Origin: an uncultured Anaerolineaceae bacterium
GTDB taxonomy: Bacteria > Chloroflexota > Anaerolineae > Anaerolineales > Anaerolineaceae
Direction: 5' to 3'
DNA: 6,584 nt
NCBI GenBank assembly: GCA_937894825.1
Contig: CALCQT010000433.1
Coordinates: 1-6,584, forward strand
The notes beneath the pieces are model-generated. The model searched no databases and was not told the origin of the DNA. It saw nothing but the letters and a program-made list of their open reading frames with translations. Shown here in pieces: positions 1 to 6,493 of this stretch. The translations under genes and the position numbers were made by a program. Every line of letters starts with the position of its first letter. Position 1 is the stretch's first letter.

Positions 1-1
1 A

Positions 2-1126
2 TCCAGAAATCAGGTGCTCAACACCGCCTATGCAGGGATCATTGGTACAACGGTACAGCACGACCCAGCGTCGGAAGCGCAGCTCGTAGCGGCACTGCGT
101 TCACCGACTGACGACGCCATCAGTCTGGGAATGCAGATATTGGGGAAATATGGTCTTAACGAACCAGGTACCATAGATATCGCTGGCGCCACAGCTTTAC
201 AAAAACGCGTGCTGCGGATCGGACTGCTATTTGTCGGCATGGTCTGTGCTGCGTTCGTTCTCCTGTTTATATGGTATCAGCAGGCAGTGTCCAACCAGAT
301 AACGGAACTCTCAAACTATCTGCACCGCATCGACGCCGGGAATTATTCTCTGGACGTACGTGACAATGGAGAAGGCGGTTTCAGCCTGCTGAAAAACGAC
401 CTGTACAAGGTTACTGTCCAGCTGCGCGAACAAGCTGAATTGCTGCAAAAAGATAAAGCTGCCTTATCTAACCTGATCACTGACATCTCGCACCAAATTA
501 AAACCCCGCTCACTTCATTGGGCGTGTTGACAGACCTGCTCGCCGAGGAACCACCGGAAACAGATCGGCGCCTGTTTGTTGAAAGGCAGCGTGTGCAGCT
601 CAGCCGCATCCAGTGGCTGGTGGACGCACTGCTCAAACTGGCCCGGCTGGATGCCGGCACCGCTGCTTTCAAAAGGGAGGTGGTGAACGTCTCCCGATTG
701 ATCGAAAGAGCGTTGGAACCTTTGCTGATCCCGCTTGAGATCAGAAGGCAACAACTTGTGGTTCATGGCGAAACAAATGTGACTTTTATAGGAGATTTGA
801 ATTGGAGCGCAGAAGCGCTAACCAACGTTATCAAGAACTGCATTGAGCATACTCCTGAAGACGGGAAGATTGAGATCCATTTCAGCGCCAATGCCCTCTA
901 CACGGAAATCATCGTCAACGATAATGGCGATGGCATCGCGCGGCTGGATTTGCCCGGTATTTTCAATCGCTTCTATCGGGGTGAGAACGCCAGCGAAAAC
1001 AGCCTCGGTATCGGGTTAGCCCTGGCTAAAGCCATTTTCACCACACAGGAGGGCGACATATCGGTCCGAAGCCAGCCCGGTCTTGGCACAAGCTTCGATA
1101 TTCGTATTTTCCGCGGGGTGGTATGA
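2..1126 (+). CDS. Sensor histidine kinase of an ABC-transporter-linked two-component system (5' partial)
   Basis: Membrane histidine kinase that autophosphorylates on a conserved His and passes the phosphate to a response regulator, presumably encoded to the left of the window. The frame is open to the left edge, so the GTG at 14 is probably not the true start and an N-terminal membrane helix is missing. Numbering from that GTG: residues 1-62 look like the end of a short extracellular sensor region, 66-88 form a membrane helix, and 89-150 a HAMP-like/coiled linker. The H-box SHQIKTPL has the phospho-acceptor His160. The ATPase domain shows the N-box NVIKN (271-275), G1 box DNGDGI (303-308), F-box FNRFYRG (317-323) and G2 box GIGLAL (332-337). 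All catalytic motifs are intact. The small sensor and the ABC genes that follow fit VncS-like kinases that control peptide-resistance or envelope-stress transporters. The kinase class is sure; the signal is unknown. Confidence 0.95.
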   Translation, partial: SRNQVLNTAYAGIIGTTVQHDPASEAQLVAALRSPTDDAISLGMQILGKYGLNEPGTIDIAGATALQKRVLRIGLLFVGMVCAAFVLLFIWYQQAVSNQITELSNYLHRIDAGNYSLDVRDNGEGGFSLLKNDLYKVTVQLREQAELLQKDKAALSNLITDISHQIKTPLTSLGVLTDLLAEEPPETDRRLFVERQRVQLSRIQWLVDALLKLARLDAGTAAFKREVVNVSRLIERALEPLLIPLEIRRQQLVVHGETNVTFIGDLNWSAEALTNVIKNCIEHTPEDGKIEIHFSANALYTEIIVNDNGDGIARLDLPGIFNRFYRGENASENSLGIGLALAKAIFTTQEGDISVRSQPGLGTSFDIRIFRGVV

Positions 1127-1144
1127 AACATATTCGATCCTGGC

Positions 1145-1164
1145 GTATACATACGGGTATACCC
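1145..1164. repeat. Twin GTATAC boxes with a 10-bp palindrome after the kinase gene
   Basis: GTATAC occurs at 1145-1150 and 1157-1162; the second copy is the centre of the perfect palindrome GGGTATACCC (1155-1164). It lies about 20 bases after the kinase stop codon. Nothing else stands out in 1127-1206, and no U-tract makes this a terminator. It could be a small protein-binding site or chance. Confidence 0.25.
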
Positions 1165-1197
1165 CCAATATTTTCGTCAAGAGTTTCGAAATGAGTC

Positions 1198-1206
1198 CAA
1201 TTGTGA
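1198..1206 (+). repeat. Left copy of a 9-bp direct repeat flanking the element (possible target-site duplication)
   Basis: CAATTGTGA here is identical to 1456-1464, and the two copies bracket the inverted repeats. A 9-bp duplication is typical of several DDE transposase families. CAATTG is itself palindromic, which raises the chance of a fortuitous match slightly. Confidence 0.4.
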
Positions 1207-1210
1207 TCAA

Positions 1211-1230
1211 GGCGTCAAAAGTCAATTTTT
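1211..1230 (+). repeat. Left terminal inverted repeat of the MITE-like element
   Basis: This is GGCGTCAAAAGTCAATTTTT; its partner is the reverse complement of 1431-1450, differing only at the third base (C here, T there). Similarity stops abruptly on the inner side at 1231, as expected of a terminal repeat. Confidence 0.6.
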
Positions 1231-1291
1231 CACCATGGAAAGTTAAACGAAAATCAGCTTTTTTCCTAAGAAATTTGGCTTGGCCTATTTC

Positions 1292-1317
1292 AGACCCGAA
1301 GTAATCGTTGAGGGTCT
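1292..1317. repeat. Small hairpin inside the MITE-like element
   Basis: AGACCC (1292-1297) can pair with GGGTCT (1312-1317) around a 14-base loop. It is modest on its own, but it is one of three successive hairpins enclosed by the terminal repeats. Confidence 0.3.
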
Positions 1318-1323
1318 CTCCGC

Positions 1324-1355
1324 CTCGAAATCGGCTGGTGAACGCCGTTTTCGAG
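1324..1355. repeat. Imperfect hairpin inside the MITE-like element
   Basis: CTCGAAATCGGC (1324-1335) pairs with GCCGTTTTCGAG (1344-1355) over 12 positions with one mismatch, around an 8-base loop. No U-tract follows, so it is not a typical terminator. Confidence 0.45.
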
Positions 1356-1372
1356 AGTCGAGATGACAAACA

Positions 1373-1421
1373 TGTTGGTCTATATTTTGTCGTGTTTCGC
1401 ACGACAAAATATAGACCAACA
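1373..1421. repeat. Perfect 22-bp inverted repeat with a 5-base loop
   Basis: The arms 1373-1394 and 1400-1421 are exact reverse complements, separated by TTTCG. The inner part of the stem is TTTTGTCGTG/CACGACAAAA. As RNA it would form a very stable hairpin. No T-run follows on either strand, so it is not a canonical Rho-independent terminator, although it could still slow or block read-through from the kinase gene. It lies inside the putative mobile element and may be a nested palindromic repeat or a processing/structural element. Confidence 0.85.
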
Positions 1422-1430
1422 CACTCAAAT

Positions 1431-1450
1431 AAAAATTGACTTTTGACACC
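1431..1450 (-). repeat. Right terminal inverted repeat of the MITE-like element
   Basis: Read on the minus strand it is GGTGTCAAAAGTCAATTTTT, matching the left repeat at 19 of 20 positions. On the + strand it contains a perfect TTGACA at 1443-1448, which faces the downstream ABC genes and can serve as a promoter -35. Confidence 0.6.
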
Positions 1451-1471
1451 CAAATCAATTGTGAATAAACT
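1443..1471 (+). promoter_or_regulatory. Near-consensus sigma70-type promoter for the ABC operon, straddling the element edge
   Basis: TTGACA (1443-1448) and TAAACT (1466-1471) are separated by exactly 17 bp: a perfect -35 and a TANNNT -10. Transcription would start near 1478, giving a leader of about 77 bases before the ATPase start. The -35 lies in the right terminal repeat of the MITE-like element and the -10 in flanking DNA, as in hybrid promoters created by insertions. The GTCAC repeats begin at the end of the -10, so a protein bound there would overlap the start site. Called by motif only. Confidence 0.5.
1456..1464 (+). repeat. Right copy of the 9-bp direct repeat (possible target-site duplication)
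   Basis: CAATTGTGA, identical to 1198-1206. It falls in the 17-bp spacer of the promoter candidate at 1443-1471, so that promoter would straddle the element boundary. Confidence 0.4.
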
Positions 1472-1500
1472 GTCACCTTTCCAGTCACCGATGTGTCACG
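1471..1500 (+). promoter_or_regulatory. Three GTCAC direct repeats, candidate response-regulator binding site
   Basis: TGTCACC (1471-1477), AGTCACC (1483-1489) and TGTCACG (1494-1500) are direct repeats of WGTCACS with periods of 12 and 11 bp, about one helical turn. OmpR/PhoB-family regulators commonly bind tandem ~7-bp half-sites at this spacing, and such a regulator is expected as partner of the kinase encoded upstream. The block ends 4 bp before the weak -35 at 1505, where an activator would sit, and overlaps the start region of the stronger promoter at 1443-1471, where it could repress. Which applies cannot be read from the sequence. Confidence 0.5.
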
Positions 1501-1504
1501 TACG

Positions 1505-1532
1505 TTGGGTATGCTTAGGGTCATAATACGAT
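1505..1532 (+). promoter_or_regulatory. Second, weaker promoter candidate just after the GTCAC repeats
   Basis: TTGGGT (1505-1510), 16-bp spacer, TACGAT (1527-1532, fits TANNNT). The poor -35 immediately after the direct repeats would suit an activator-dependent promoter. Transcription would start near 1539. Alternative -10 hexamers such as TAATAC (1524-1529) are possible. Confidence 0.3.
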
Positions 1533-1542
1533 ATTCATTTTT

Positions 1543-1547
1543 AGGAG
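1543..1547 (+). promoter_or_regulatory. Ribosome binding site of the ATPase gene
   Basis: AGGAG lies 7 bases before the ATG at 1555 and fixes that start for the ATPase. Confidence 0.8.
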
Positions 1548-1554
1548 TCGAAAC

Positions 1555-2238
1555 ATGGAAATTCTTAAGGTGAACAACCTTTCAAAGGTATACGGAAAAG
1601 GTGATACGCAAATCAAAGCTTTGGATAACGTTAATTTCACCGTCGAAAAAGGGGAATTCGTCGCGATTGTCGGCCCTTCCGGTTCAGGCAAATCCACACT
1701 GCTGCACATTTTGGGCGGCGTCGATACGCCCAGTTCCGGTCAGGTATTGGTCGATGGCACGGACATCTGCGCACTCGACCAGACAAAACTGGCCCTTTTC
1801 CGCCGCCGGCAGATCGGGCTGATCTATCAGTTTTACAACCTGATTCCTATTCTCAATGTTGAAGAGAACATTAGCCTGCCGCTGCTCCTGGATGAGCGAC
1901 CCATGGATAAGGAGCGCCTGAATGAAATTGTGACGACATTGGGGCTCACAGACCGGATCGCCCATCTGCCGAACCAGCTCTCCGGCGGGCAGCAGCAGCG
2001 CGTTTCCATCGGCCGCGCGTTGATCAATAATCCCGCCCTGATCCTGGCGGATGAACCCACCGGCAACCTGGACAGCGCCAATTCAAAGGAGATCATCGCC
2101 CTGCTCAAACTCTCCAATCAGCGGTACCGTCAGACGTTGATCATGGTGACGCATGACCGGGATATTGCACTGCAGGCGGATCGGATTATCTCCTTCGGGG
2201 ATGGACAGATTGTCCGTGATGAAAAGGTGCGGGCATGA
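1555..2238 (+). CDS. ABC transporter ATP-binding protein (MacB/LolD/SalX type)
   Basis: Cytoplasmic ATPase that powers the permease encoded next. It has 227 residues, normal for the family, with every ABC motif: Walker [10 protein letters not shown] (40-48), Q-loop Gln92 in YQFYNLIP, signature LSGGQQQR (142-149), Walker B LILADE (162-167), D-loop NLD (171-173) and H-loop His200 in VTHD. The stretch after the Q-loop and the motif DEPTGNLD are typical of ATPases paired with FtsX/MacB-fold permeases (LolD, MacB, BceA, Vex2), which extrude or extract substrates at the membrane surface and are not classical importers. The ATG follows a good AGGAG. The gene ends in an ATGA overlap with the permease, so the two are translationally coupled. 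Family and partner are sure; the substrate is not. Confidence 0.97.
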   Translation: MEILKVNNLSKVYGKGDTQIKALDNVNFTVEKGEFVAIVGPSGSGKSTLLHILGGVDTPSSGQVLVDGTDICALDQTKLALFRRRQIGLIYQFYNLIPILNVEENISLPLLLDERPMDKERLNEIVTTLGLTDRIAHLPNQLSGGQQQRVSIGRALINNPALILADEPTGNLDSANSKEIIALLKLSNQRYRQTLIMVTHDRDIALQADRIISFGDGQIVRDEKVRA

Positions 2239-4910
2239 ACATCCTGACGACTTATACGCTGAAGTATCTGCGATTGAATAAAAAGCGGACCGCTGTGACG
2301 ATCCTTGGGGTGATCCTGTCCTCCGCGCTGATCTGTGGCGTATTCCTGTTAGGGATCAGCTTCCAACAGTTGATGATCGACCATGAGATCTATATGGCGG
2401 GAAACTGGCATGCGCAAATCCATGGGGTTCCATTCGAAAATGCAAAATACATTACCGAAAATGGCGCTGTACAAACGGCGATGCTTCGTAAGCCGCTCGG
2501 AACCGCTATTTATGGCAGTCATAATACCGTTCGGCCATATTTCTATCTCACAGCCTATGATGCGCTTTCCTTCAAAAATCAATCCATCGATTTGATTTCC
2601 GGACGCTTCCCTGAAAAATCTGACGAACTGCTCGTTTCGCAAGTCATGATCGCCGATTCCGGTCTGAATTTATCGCCTGGCTCTACGCTGCAATTAACTT
2701 TTGGGCAGCGAGAAATGGCCAACTATGAGGCAATGGTGAAAGCCTGGGGAGGAGAAGAATTTGTCGCTTTGCAGGAAGATGAAACATTTATAGCATCCGG
2801 CTCAAAAAACTACACCGTGGTTGGTGTCATGGCGCCGCAGGTTAACGAGACAGCCATGCCGGCTGCCTTCCCTGCCTATACATTTCTCGACCCAACGCAA
2901 TTGGCAGCAACTGACACAGTGGAGATCACAATCCTTGCCCGTGATCCACGCACCATAAACACCCGCGCGCGGGAAATGGCAAAAAGCGCGGGGCTTGATA
3001 TAACCTACGATCCGAACGGCGAGCCAATGGAAGACAGTATCACCTTCAACGAAAGGCTGCTGCCATGGATGGGCGGGAGTGGCCATTCCGACTACATCGC
3101 CGTCTTCCTGGCGCTTATTTCAGTCCTCATCGCCCTGATCGTTTGCGGCTCGGCGCTGGTGATTTACAACGCCTTTGCGCTCTCAATTGGCGAACGGAAA
3201 AAGCAATTCGGCATGTTCGCCAGCATAGGGACGACCGCAGCACAAATCCGCCGCATCGTGCTGACCGAAGCCGGCGTCATCGCCGCGATCGGCATTCCGG
3301 TGGGTATCGTGCTCGCCATCGCCGGTGTCGGAACCCTGCTAAAGCTTACGCAAGGAATCATCGCTCAATTGGTTGTGGATGCGGAACAGGGGATGCCGCT
3401 GCTCATCTCACCGTGGGTCATCGGGCTGACTGTTCTTTTCGCCGCGCTTACGACGCTTCTCTCGGCGTGGATTCCCGCCCGCCGCGCCGCACAGGTTTCG
3501 CCGATTGAGGCAATCCGCCAAACGGGTGAAATTCAGGATAACGGCCCCTCCAATCTTCACAGCAGCCCAATCATCCGCCGTCTCTTCGGATTCGAGGGCG
3601 AGCTGGCGCTCAAATCGCTCCAACGGGACCGCAAGCGATATCGGACCACCATCATTTCACTCATGATCAGCATCATCCTGTTCATTGCCTTCAATTCACT
3701 GATGTTGTATACAAACAAAACGCAACGGATGGCGACCAAGGCGATGAATTACGATCTTCAAATTGATCTGGACTACTACCAAAGTTCGACCAATAATTTT
3801 TCGACGCTGGTTAGCCAACTACCGGAAGTCCAGCGAGTTACGGTCAGGCGTTCTGCGTATGAGCATTATATCCCTCCGCGCGAAGCGCTCACCGATGAGG
3901 CTTACCATGCCTTAAAGGAGTTAAACAACCTTGAATTCGAAAATATTCCCCGCCTTGTCGACGGCGGTACCTTTCAGTTTGTACTGGAGGTGAGCGCCAT
4001 CGGTCCAAGTGAGTTCGCTCACTACACGGCGCAACTGGGACTGGATCCGGAGCAATATTCTGATCCATCCGCTCCATTGGGAATCCTGATCAATCACACG
4101 ACCCTGCGCCAGAGCGGCAGACTGTACGAGTTCGATATGTTTAACCTGAAGGCGGGCGATACCATGACGGCTATCCCAATGACCGGCTATACCTCTCCCG
4201 ACAGCAGAGATGAAAAAGTGGAAAGCCTGACGTGGACCATCGGAACAGTTACAGAAGAATCCCCGCTGGGTTTTATGGGCATAACGACGGTTCCGCTATT
4301 GATCGTCTCCGACGTCGTTTTCGACAGTTTGAGCGACCAGATGAAACAGTTAGGGCCGATCAATCCCGGGGGAATGACCCTGAAAAGTGATGATCCGGAA
4401 GCGGCGTTGGCCGCCATCCAACAGCTTTACGATGAGATGATCGGCGGTACTTTCTCATACAATACGATGGCTGATTTCAACCAAAGCAATAACTTACAAA
4501 CTTTGATCGTAAATGTATTCTTCTATGGATTTTTGACGCTGATCACGCTCATTGGCGTGACTAATATTGTCAACACACTGGATACCAACATCAAACTGCG
4601 GCGGCGTGAAATCGCCATGCTCAAATCGGTTGGTCTGACACCGGAAGGATTGCTTCGTATGCTTCGCTATGAGAGCCTGTTTTACGGGTTTACCGCTTTA
4701 ATTTGGGGGCTACCGATTGGCATTGCACTGAGCCGGATCATTTATCTTCAATTTGGAGGTGTGAGCGCCTTTGCCTTTACATTGCCCTGGGGAACCATCG
4801 CGGGAGCAGTCGTTGGAATCCTGGCGATCGTTTTCACCACCATGATGATATCGGGCGCGATGATTCGGAACGACAACATCGTGAATACGATCAAAGAAGA
4901 AAACCTGTAA
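2235..4910 (+). CDS. ABC transporter permease with two FtsX/MacB-type domains
   Basis: Integral membrane partner of the ATPase, 891 residues, a duplicated FtsX arrangement in one chain. Helix 1 is at about 20-43, followed by an extracellular domain of about 240 residues (MacB periplasmic-core-like). Helices 2-4 lie near 285-310, 338-365 and 390-415 (first FtsX domain, with cytoplasmic ERKKQFGMFASIG near 318-330 and PIEAIR near 423). Helix 5 is near 470-492, then a second large extracellular domain (about 493-752), and helices 6-8 near 753-780, 811-833 and 853-875 (second FtsX domain, RRREIAMLKSVGLT near 786-799). That gives eight predicted helices, unlike the ten of BceB. The loop containing EIAMLKSVG or its equivalent contacts the ATPase in this family. 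The start overlaps the ATPase stop as ATGA, with a weak AAGGTG 5 bases upstream. It likely moves peptides, lipids or lipoproteins in a mechanotransmission manner; the substrate is unknown. Confidence 0.95.
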   Translation: MNILTTYTLKYLRLNKKRTAVTILGVILSSALICGVFLLGISFQQLMIDHEIYMAGNWHAQIHGVPFENAKYITENGAVQTAMLRKPLGTAIYGSHNTVRPYFYLTAYDALSFKNQSIDLISGRFPEKSDELLVSQVMIADSGLNLSPGSTLQLTFGQREMANYEAMVKAWGGEEFVALQEDETFIASGSKNYTVVGVMAPQVNETAMPAAFPAYTFLDPTQLAATDTVEITILARDPRTINTRAREMAKSAGLDITYDPNGEPMEDSITFNERLLPWMGGSGHSDYIAVFLALISVLIALIVCGSALVIYNAFALSIGERKKQFGMFASIGTTAAQIRRIVLTEAGVIAAIGIPVGIVLAIAGVGTLLKLTQGIIAQLVVDAEQGMPLLISPWVIGLTVLFAALTTLLSAWIPARRAAQVSPIEAIRQTGEIQDNGPSNLHSSPIIRRLFGFEGELALKSLQRDRKRYRTTIISLMISIILFIAFNSLMLYTNKTQRMATKAMNYDLQIDLDYYQSSTNNFSTLVSQLPEVQRVTVRRSAYEHYIPPREALTDEAYHALKELNNLEFENIPRLVDGGTFQFVLEVSAIGPSEFAHYTAQLGLDPEQYSDPSAPLGILINHTTLRQSGRLYEFDMFNLKAGDTMTAIPMTGYTSPDSRDEKVESLTWTIGTVTEESPLGFMGITTVPLLIVSDVVFDSLSDQMKQLGPINPGGMTLKSDDPEAALAAIQQLYDEMIGGTFSYNTMADFNQSNNLQTLIVNVFFYGFLTLITLIGVTNIVNTLDTNIKLRRREIAMLKSVGLTPEGLLRMLRYESLFYGFTALIWGLPIGIALSRIIYLQFGGVSAFAFTLPWGTIAGAVVGILAIVFTTMMISGAMIRNDNIVNTIKEENL

Positions 4911-4980
4911 GTTCACTGGGAAGCGCCGGGATACAAAATGGTTCTATCAGCAGGAAGTATTCGTGAAAGAAATCATCTCC

Positions 4981-5020
4981 AACGGGTTTCGGTGGGAACA
5001 AATTCCCGCCGAAACCCGTT
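4981..5020 (+). terminator. Strong GC-rich hairpin after the permease gene, possible terminator or attenuator
   Basis: Arms 4981-4998 and 5003-5020 pair over 18 positions with a single G-T wobble, around the 4-base loop CAAA. Only a short, broken T-run (GTTTAAT) follows, so it may be a weak or partial terminator that lowers expression of the secreted-protein gene relative to the ABC genes, or a 3'-end stabiliser of the ABC mRNA. Confidence 0.6.
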
Positions 5021-5034
5021 TAATGATCATAGGT

Positions 5035-5066
5035 CGGCAGGGAAACCGATCCGTTTTTACCTGCCG
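5035..5066 (+). repeat. Second hairpin in the leader of the secreted-protein gene
   Basis: CGGCAGG (5035-5041) pairs with CCTGCCG (5060-5066), and inside it AAAC (5043-5046) pairs with GTTT (5053-5056). It ends 9 bases before the AGGAG of the next gene, so as RNA it leaves the ribosome site free but close. It could be a leader structure; there is no direct evidence of regulation. Confidence 0.4.
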
Positions 5067-5075
5067 CTCACGAAA

Positions 5076-5080
5076 AGGAG
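5076..5080 (+). promoter_or_regulatory. Ribosome binding site of the secreted-protein gene
   Basis: AGGAG, 6 bases before the ATG at 5087. It decides this start over the GTG at 4963, which lies in a different frame. Confidence 0.8.
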
Positions 5081-5086
5081 AAAATC

Positions 5087-6493
5087 ATGTTGAAAAAAAC
5101 AATCGAAAAGCTCTTTGGAAATCTTCCCGCCAGGAAATTGTTCAGCCTTACGCTCGGACTAACTGCCCTGCTCGCAACAGTTGCAGGCGCCACGCCTGGT
5201 TATGCGGAATCCGCAGACGAAGAAAACGATTGGCTGCAGCTGAGCCTGAATCCTGGCGTGCAAGCAGCGATCGATGCCGGACTTGTCACAGAATTGAACC
5301 AGACTACCCGCCCGGTCATCGACGAAGCGAACCTCATCGATCCGCTGGAAACCTGGCCAGAGGCGTACAAAATCAAAGAACTGGATCTGGCGCAGACCAT
5401 TGATGACGTGACCGTCACGCTGGACTGGATCTACAAGGATACCGGCTCAACCACGCTGATGCTGACGCACAGTGAGCTGCCTGCCGGAACCCGCCTCGGC
5501 ATGCCGAAATTCAGCTATACCGACGTGTATGATTACGGCGGAATGGTCTTCCCGGATAACGAAATCATGCGTGTCAGCGGGAATCGGATCATCGCCGTCG
5601 CCTTCGAAGTGGCTAATCCCAGGAACCCGGACCGTACTACAGACATCAGCATTGATCTTCCGCTGATAAAAGAAAATGAGCCATATGTGGATCCACTGTC
5701 GGTCTTTCATTTTGAGCTGAATGACTATATTGTGCCGGAAGGGCAAGGAATTCAACTTCAGCAAACGGGCAGCGTGAGCTACGACAATTATGAGGTCCAG
5801 ATGCGCTCTGTGCGCGTTATGCCCGAGACAAGTGAAATCGTAGTTTGCTATAATGCGCTTGATGACGCCACTTCTCCACTCATCCCCCGGAACGTCATTT
5901 TGGAAGCGCCGGCACTCTCCGGGAATGAATTTGAACCAACCCAGATTGCGCTTTTGACGGATGATTCTGGGTTGATGGATCAATGTGCCCAACTGACCTT
6001 CCCTTATGGCAATTCGGAAGGAGATGCGTCGATCGGCCTGACAATCCGTTCAATCGGCGAGGAGGAGGATCCCGCCCAGGCCCTGACTGGAGAATGGTCT
6101 TTTTATACCAATATCCCTGGTGAGATCGTTTTGCGCAGCCAGTACCTGGAGCAACAACAGACAGCCGCCTCGGAACAGCCTGAAATCGATCCGGACCTGG
6201 TCTCAATAGAACTGGATTGGGCCTATCTGGATGAAACACGTCTTGACTTTGGATTCCATCTTCACGGTTTGTCTTACATGCCCGAAGCGAATGTGCTGGA
6301 CGGCGAGGTGATGATCATCACTGCTTCCGGTGATATCCTGGACCGGCGCTGGGGAGGCTACGGGACGCTGGATTGGAGCGATGACGAGTCCGGTACGATT
6401 GTCGGTTATTGGCATATCGATTACCCGGACCGTCATCCTTCCGCGGAAGATCTCCCTCTGACCGTTCAAATCACGATCGTGGAATCGCATCGT
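5087..6493 (+). CDS. Secreted protein with repeated DUF4179-like beta modules (3' end lost at a junction)
   Basis: About 469 residues of an exported protein; no stop is seen because the sequence changes identity near 6494. The N-terminus MLKKTIEKLF, a hydrophobic core (about 18-35) and GYA|ES at 38-42 form a signal peptide, cleaved near residue 40; no lipobox Cys and no later membrane helix are visible. The rest is acidic and rich in beta-type alternation. The 11-residue pattern V-[TS]-[VI]-x-L-D-W-x-Y-x-D appears twice, at 108-118 and 372-382, each followed by alternating hydrophobic strands; a weaker copy may begin near 235. That suggests two or three similar beta-sandwich domains about 130 residues apart, resembling the extracellular parts of DUF4179-type proteins. 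No catalytic motif is recognised. It follows the ABC operon by 176 bases with two hairpins between, so it may be co-transcribed at lower level. The role is unknown; an extracellular accessory to the transporter is a guess. Confidence 0.75.

Larger units (their letters stand above)
1207..1455. mobile_element. MITE-like element or IS remnant with 20-bp terminal inverted repeats
   Basis: About 249 bases without a convincing gene. Near its ends lie inverted copies of GGYGTCAAAAGTCAATTTTT, at 1211-1230 and (reverse complement) 1431-1450, with 19 of 20 positions identical. Just outside, the 9-mer CAATTGTGA is present in direct orientation at 1198-1206 and 1456-1464, as expected of a target-site duplication. 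Four or five non-matching bases separate the direct repeat from the inverted repeat on each side, so the exact ends are uncertain. The inside holds three further hairpins (1292-1317, 1324-1355, 1373-1421). No transposase is visible, so it would move only in trans, or it is a deletion derivative of an IS. The alternative is a structured RNA closed by a 20-bp helix. It separates the kinase from the promoter region of the ABC genes. Confidence 0.5.

Noticed and set aside
14..1126. The GTG at 14 as the true start of the histidine kinase
   Set aside because: The frame is open to the window edge, and the visible protein starts in the middle of an extracellular sensor segment without the first membrane helix expected of this family.
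1083..1304. A 73-codon + strand frame starting inside the kinase gene
   Set aside because: It overlaps the kinase in another frame, has no ribosome site and crosses into the left terminal repeat; a shadow frame.
1373..1421. The 22-bp palindrome as a Rho-independent terminator
   Set aside because: No run of T follows the stem on either strand; the T-rich stretches are inside the stem itself.
1016..1453. A 145-codon open frame on the minus strand covering the kinase end and the MITE-like element
   Set aside because: It runs antisense through the kinase C-terminus, reads straight through the perfect palindrome, lacks a clear ribosome site and shows no domain I recognise. A transposase remnant cannot be fully excluded for the part inside the element.
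4963..5403. A 146-codon + strand frame beginning with GTG after the permease
   Set aside because: It has a faint AGGAAG upstream, but it reads through both hairpins and overlaps over 300 bases of the well-supported secreted-protein gene, with basic, low-complexity composition typical of a wrong frame.
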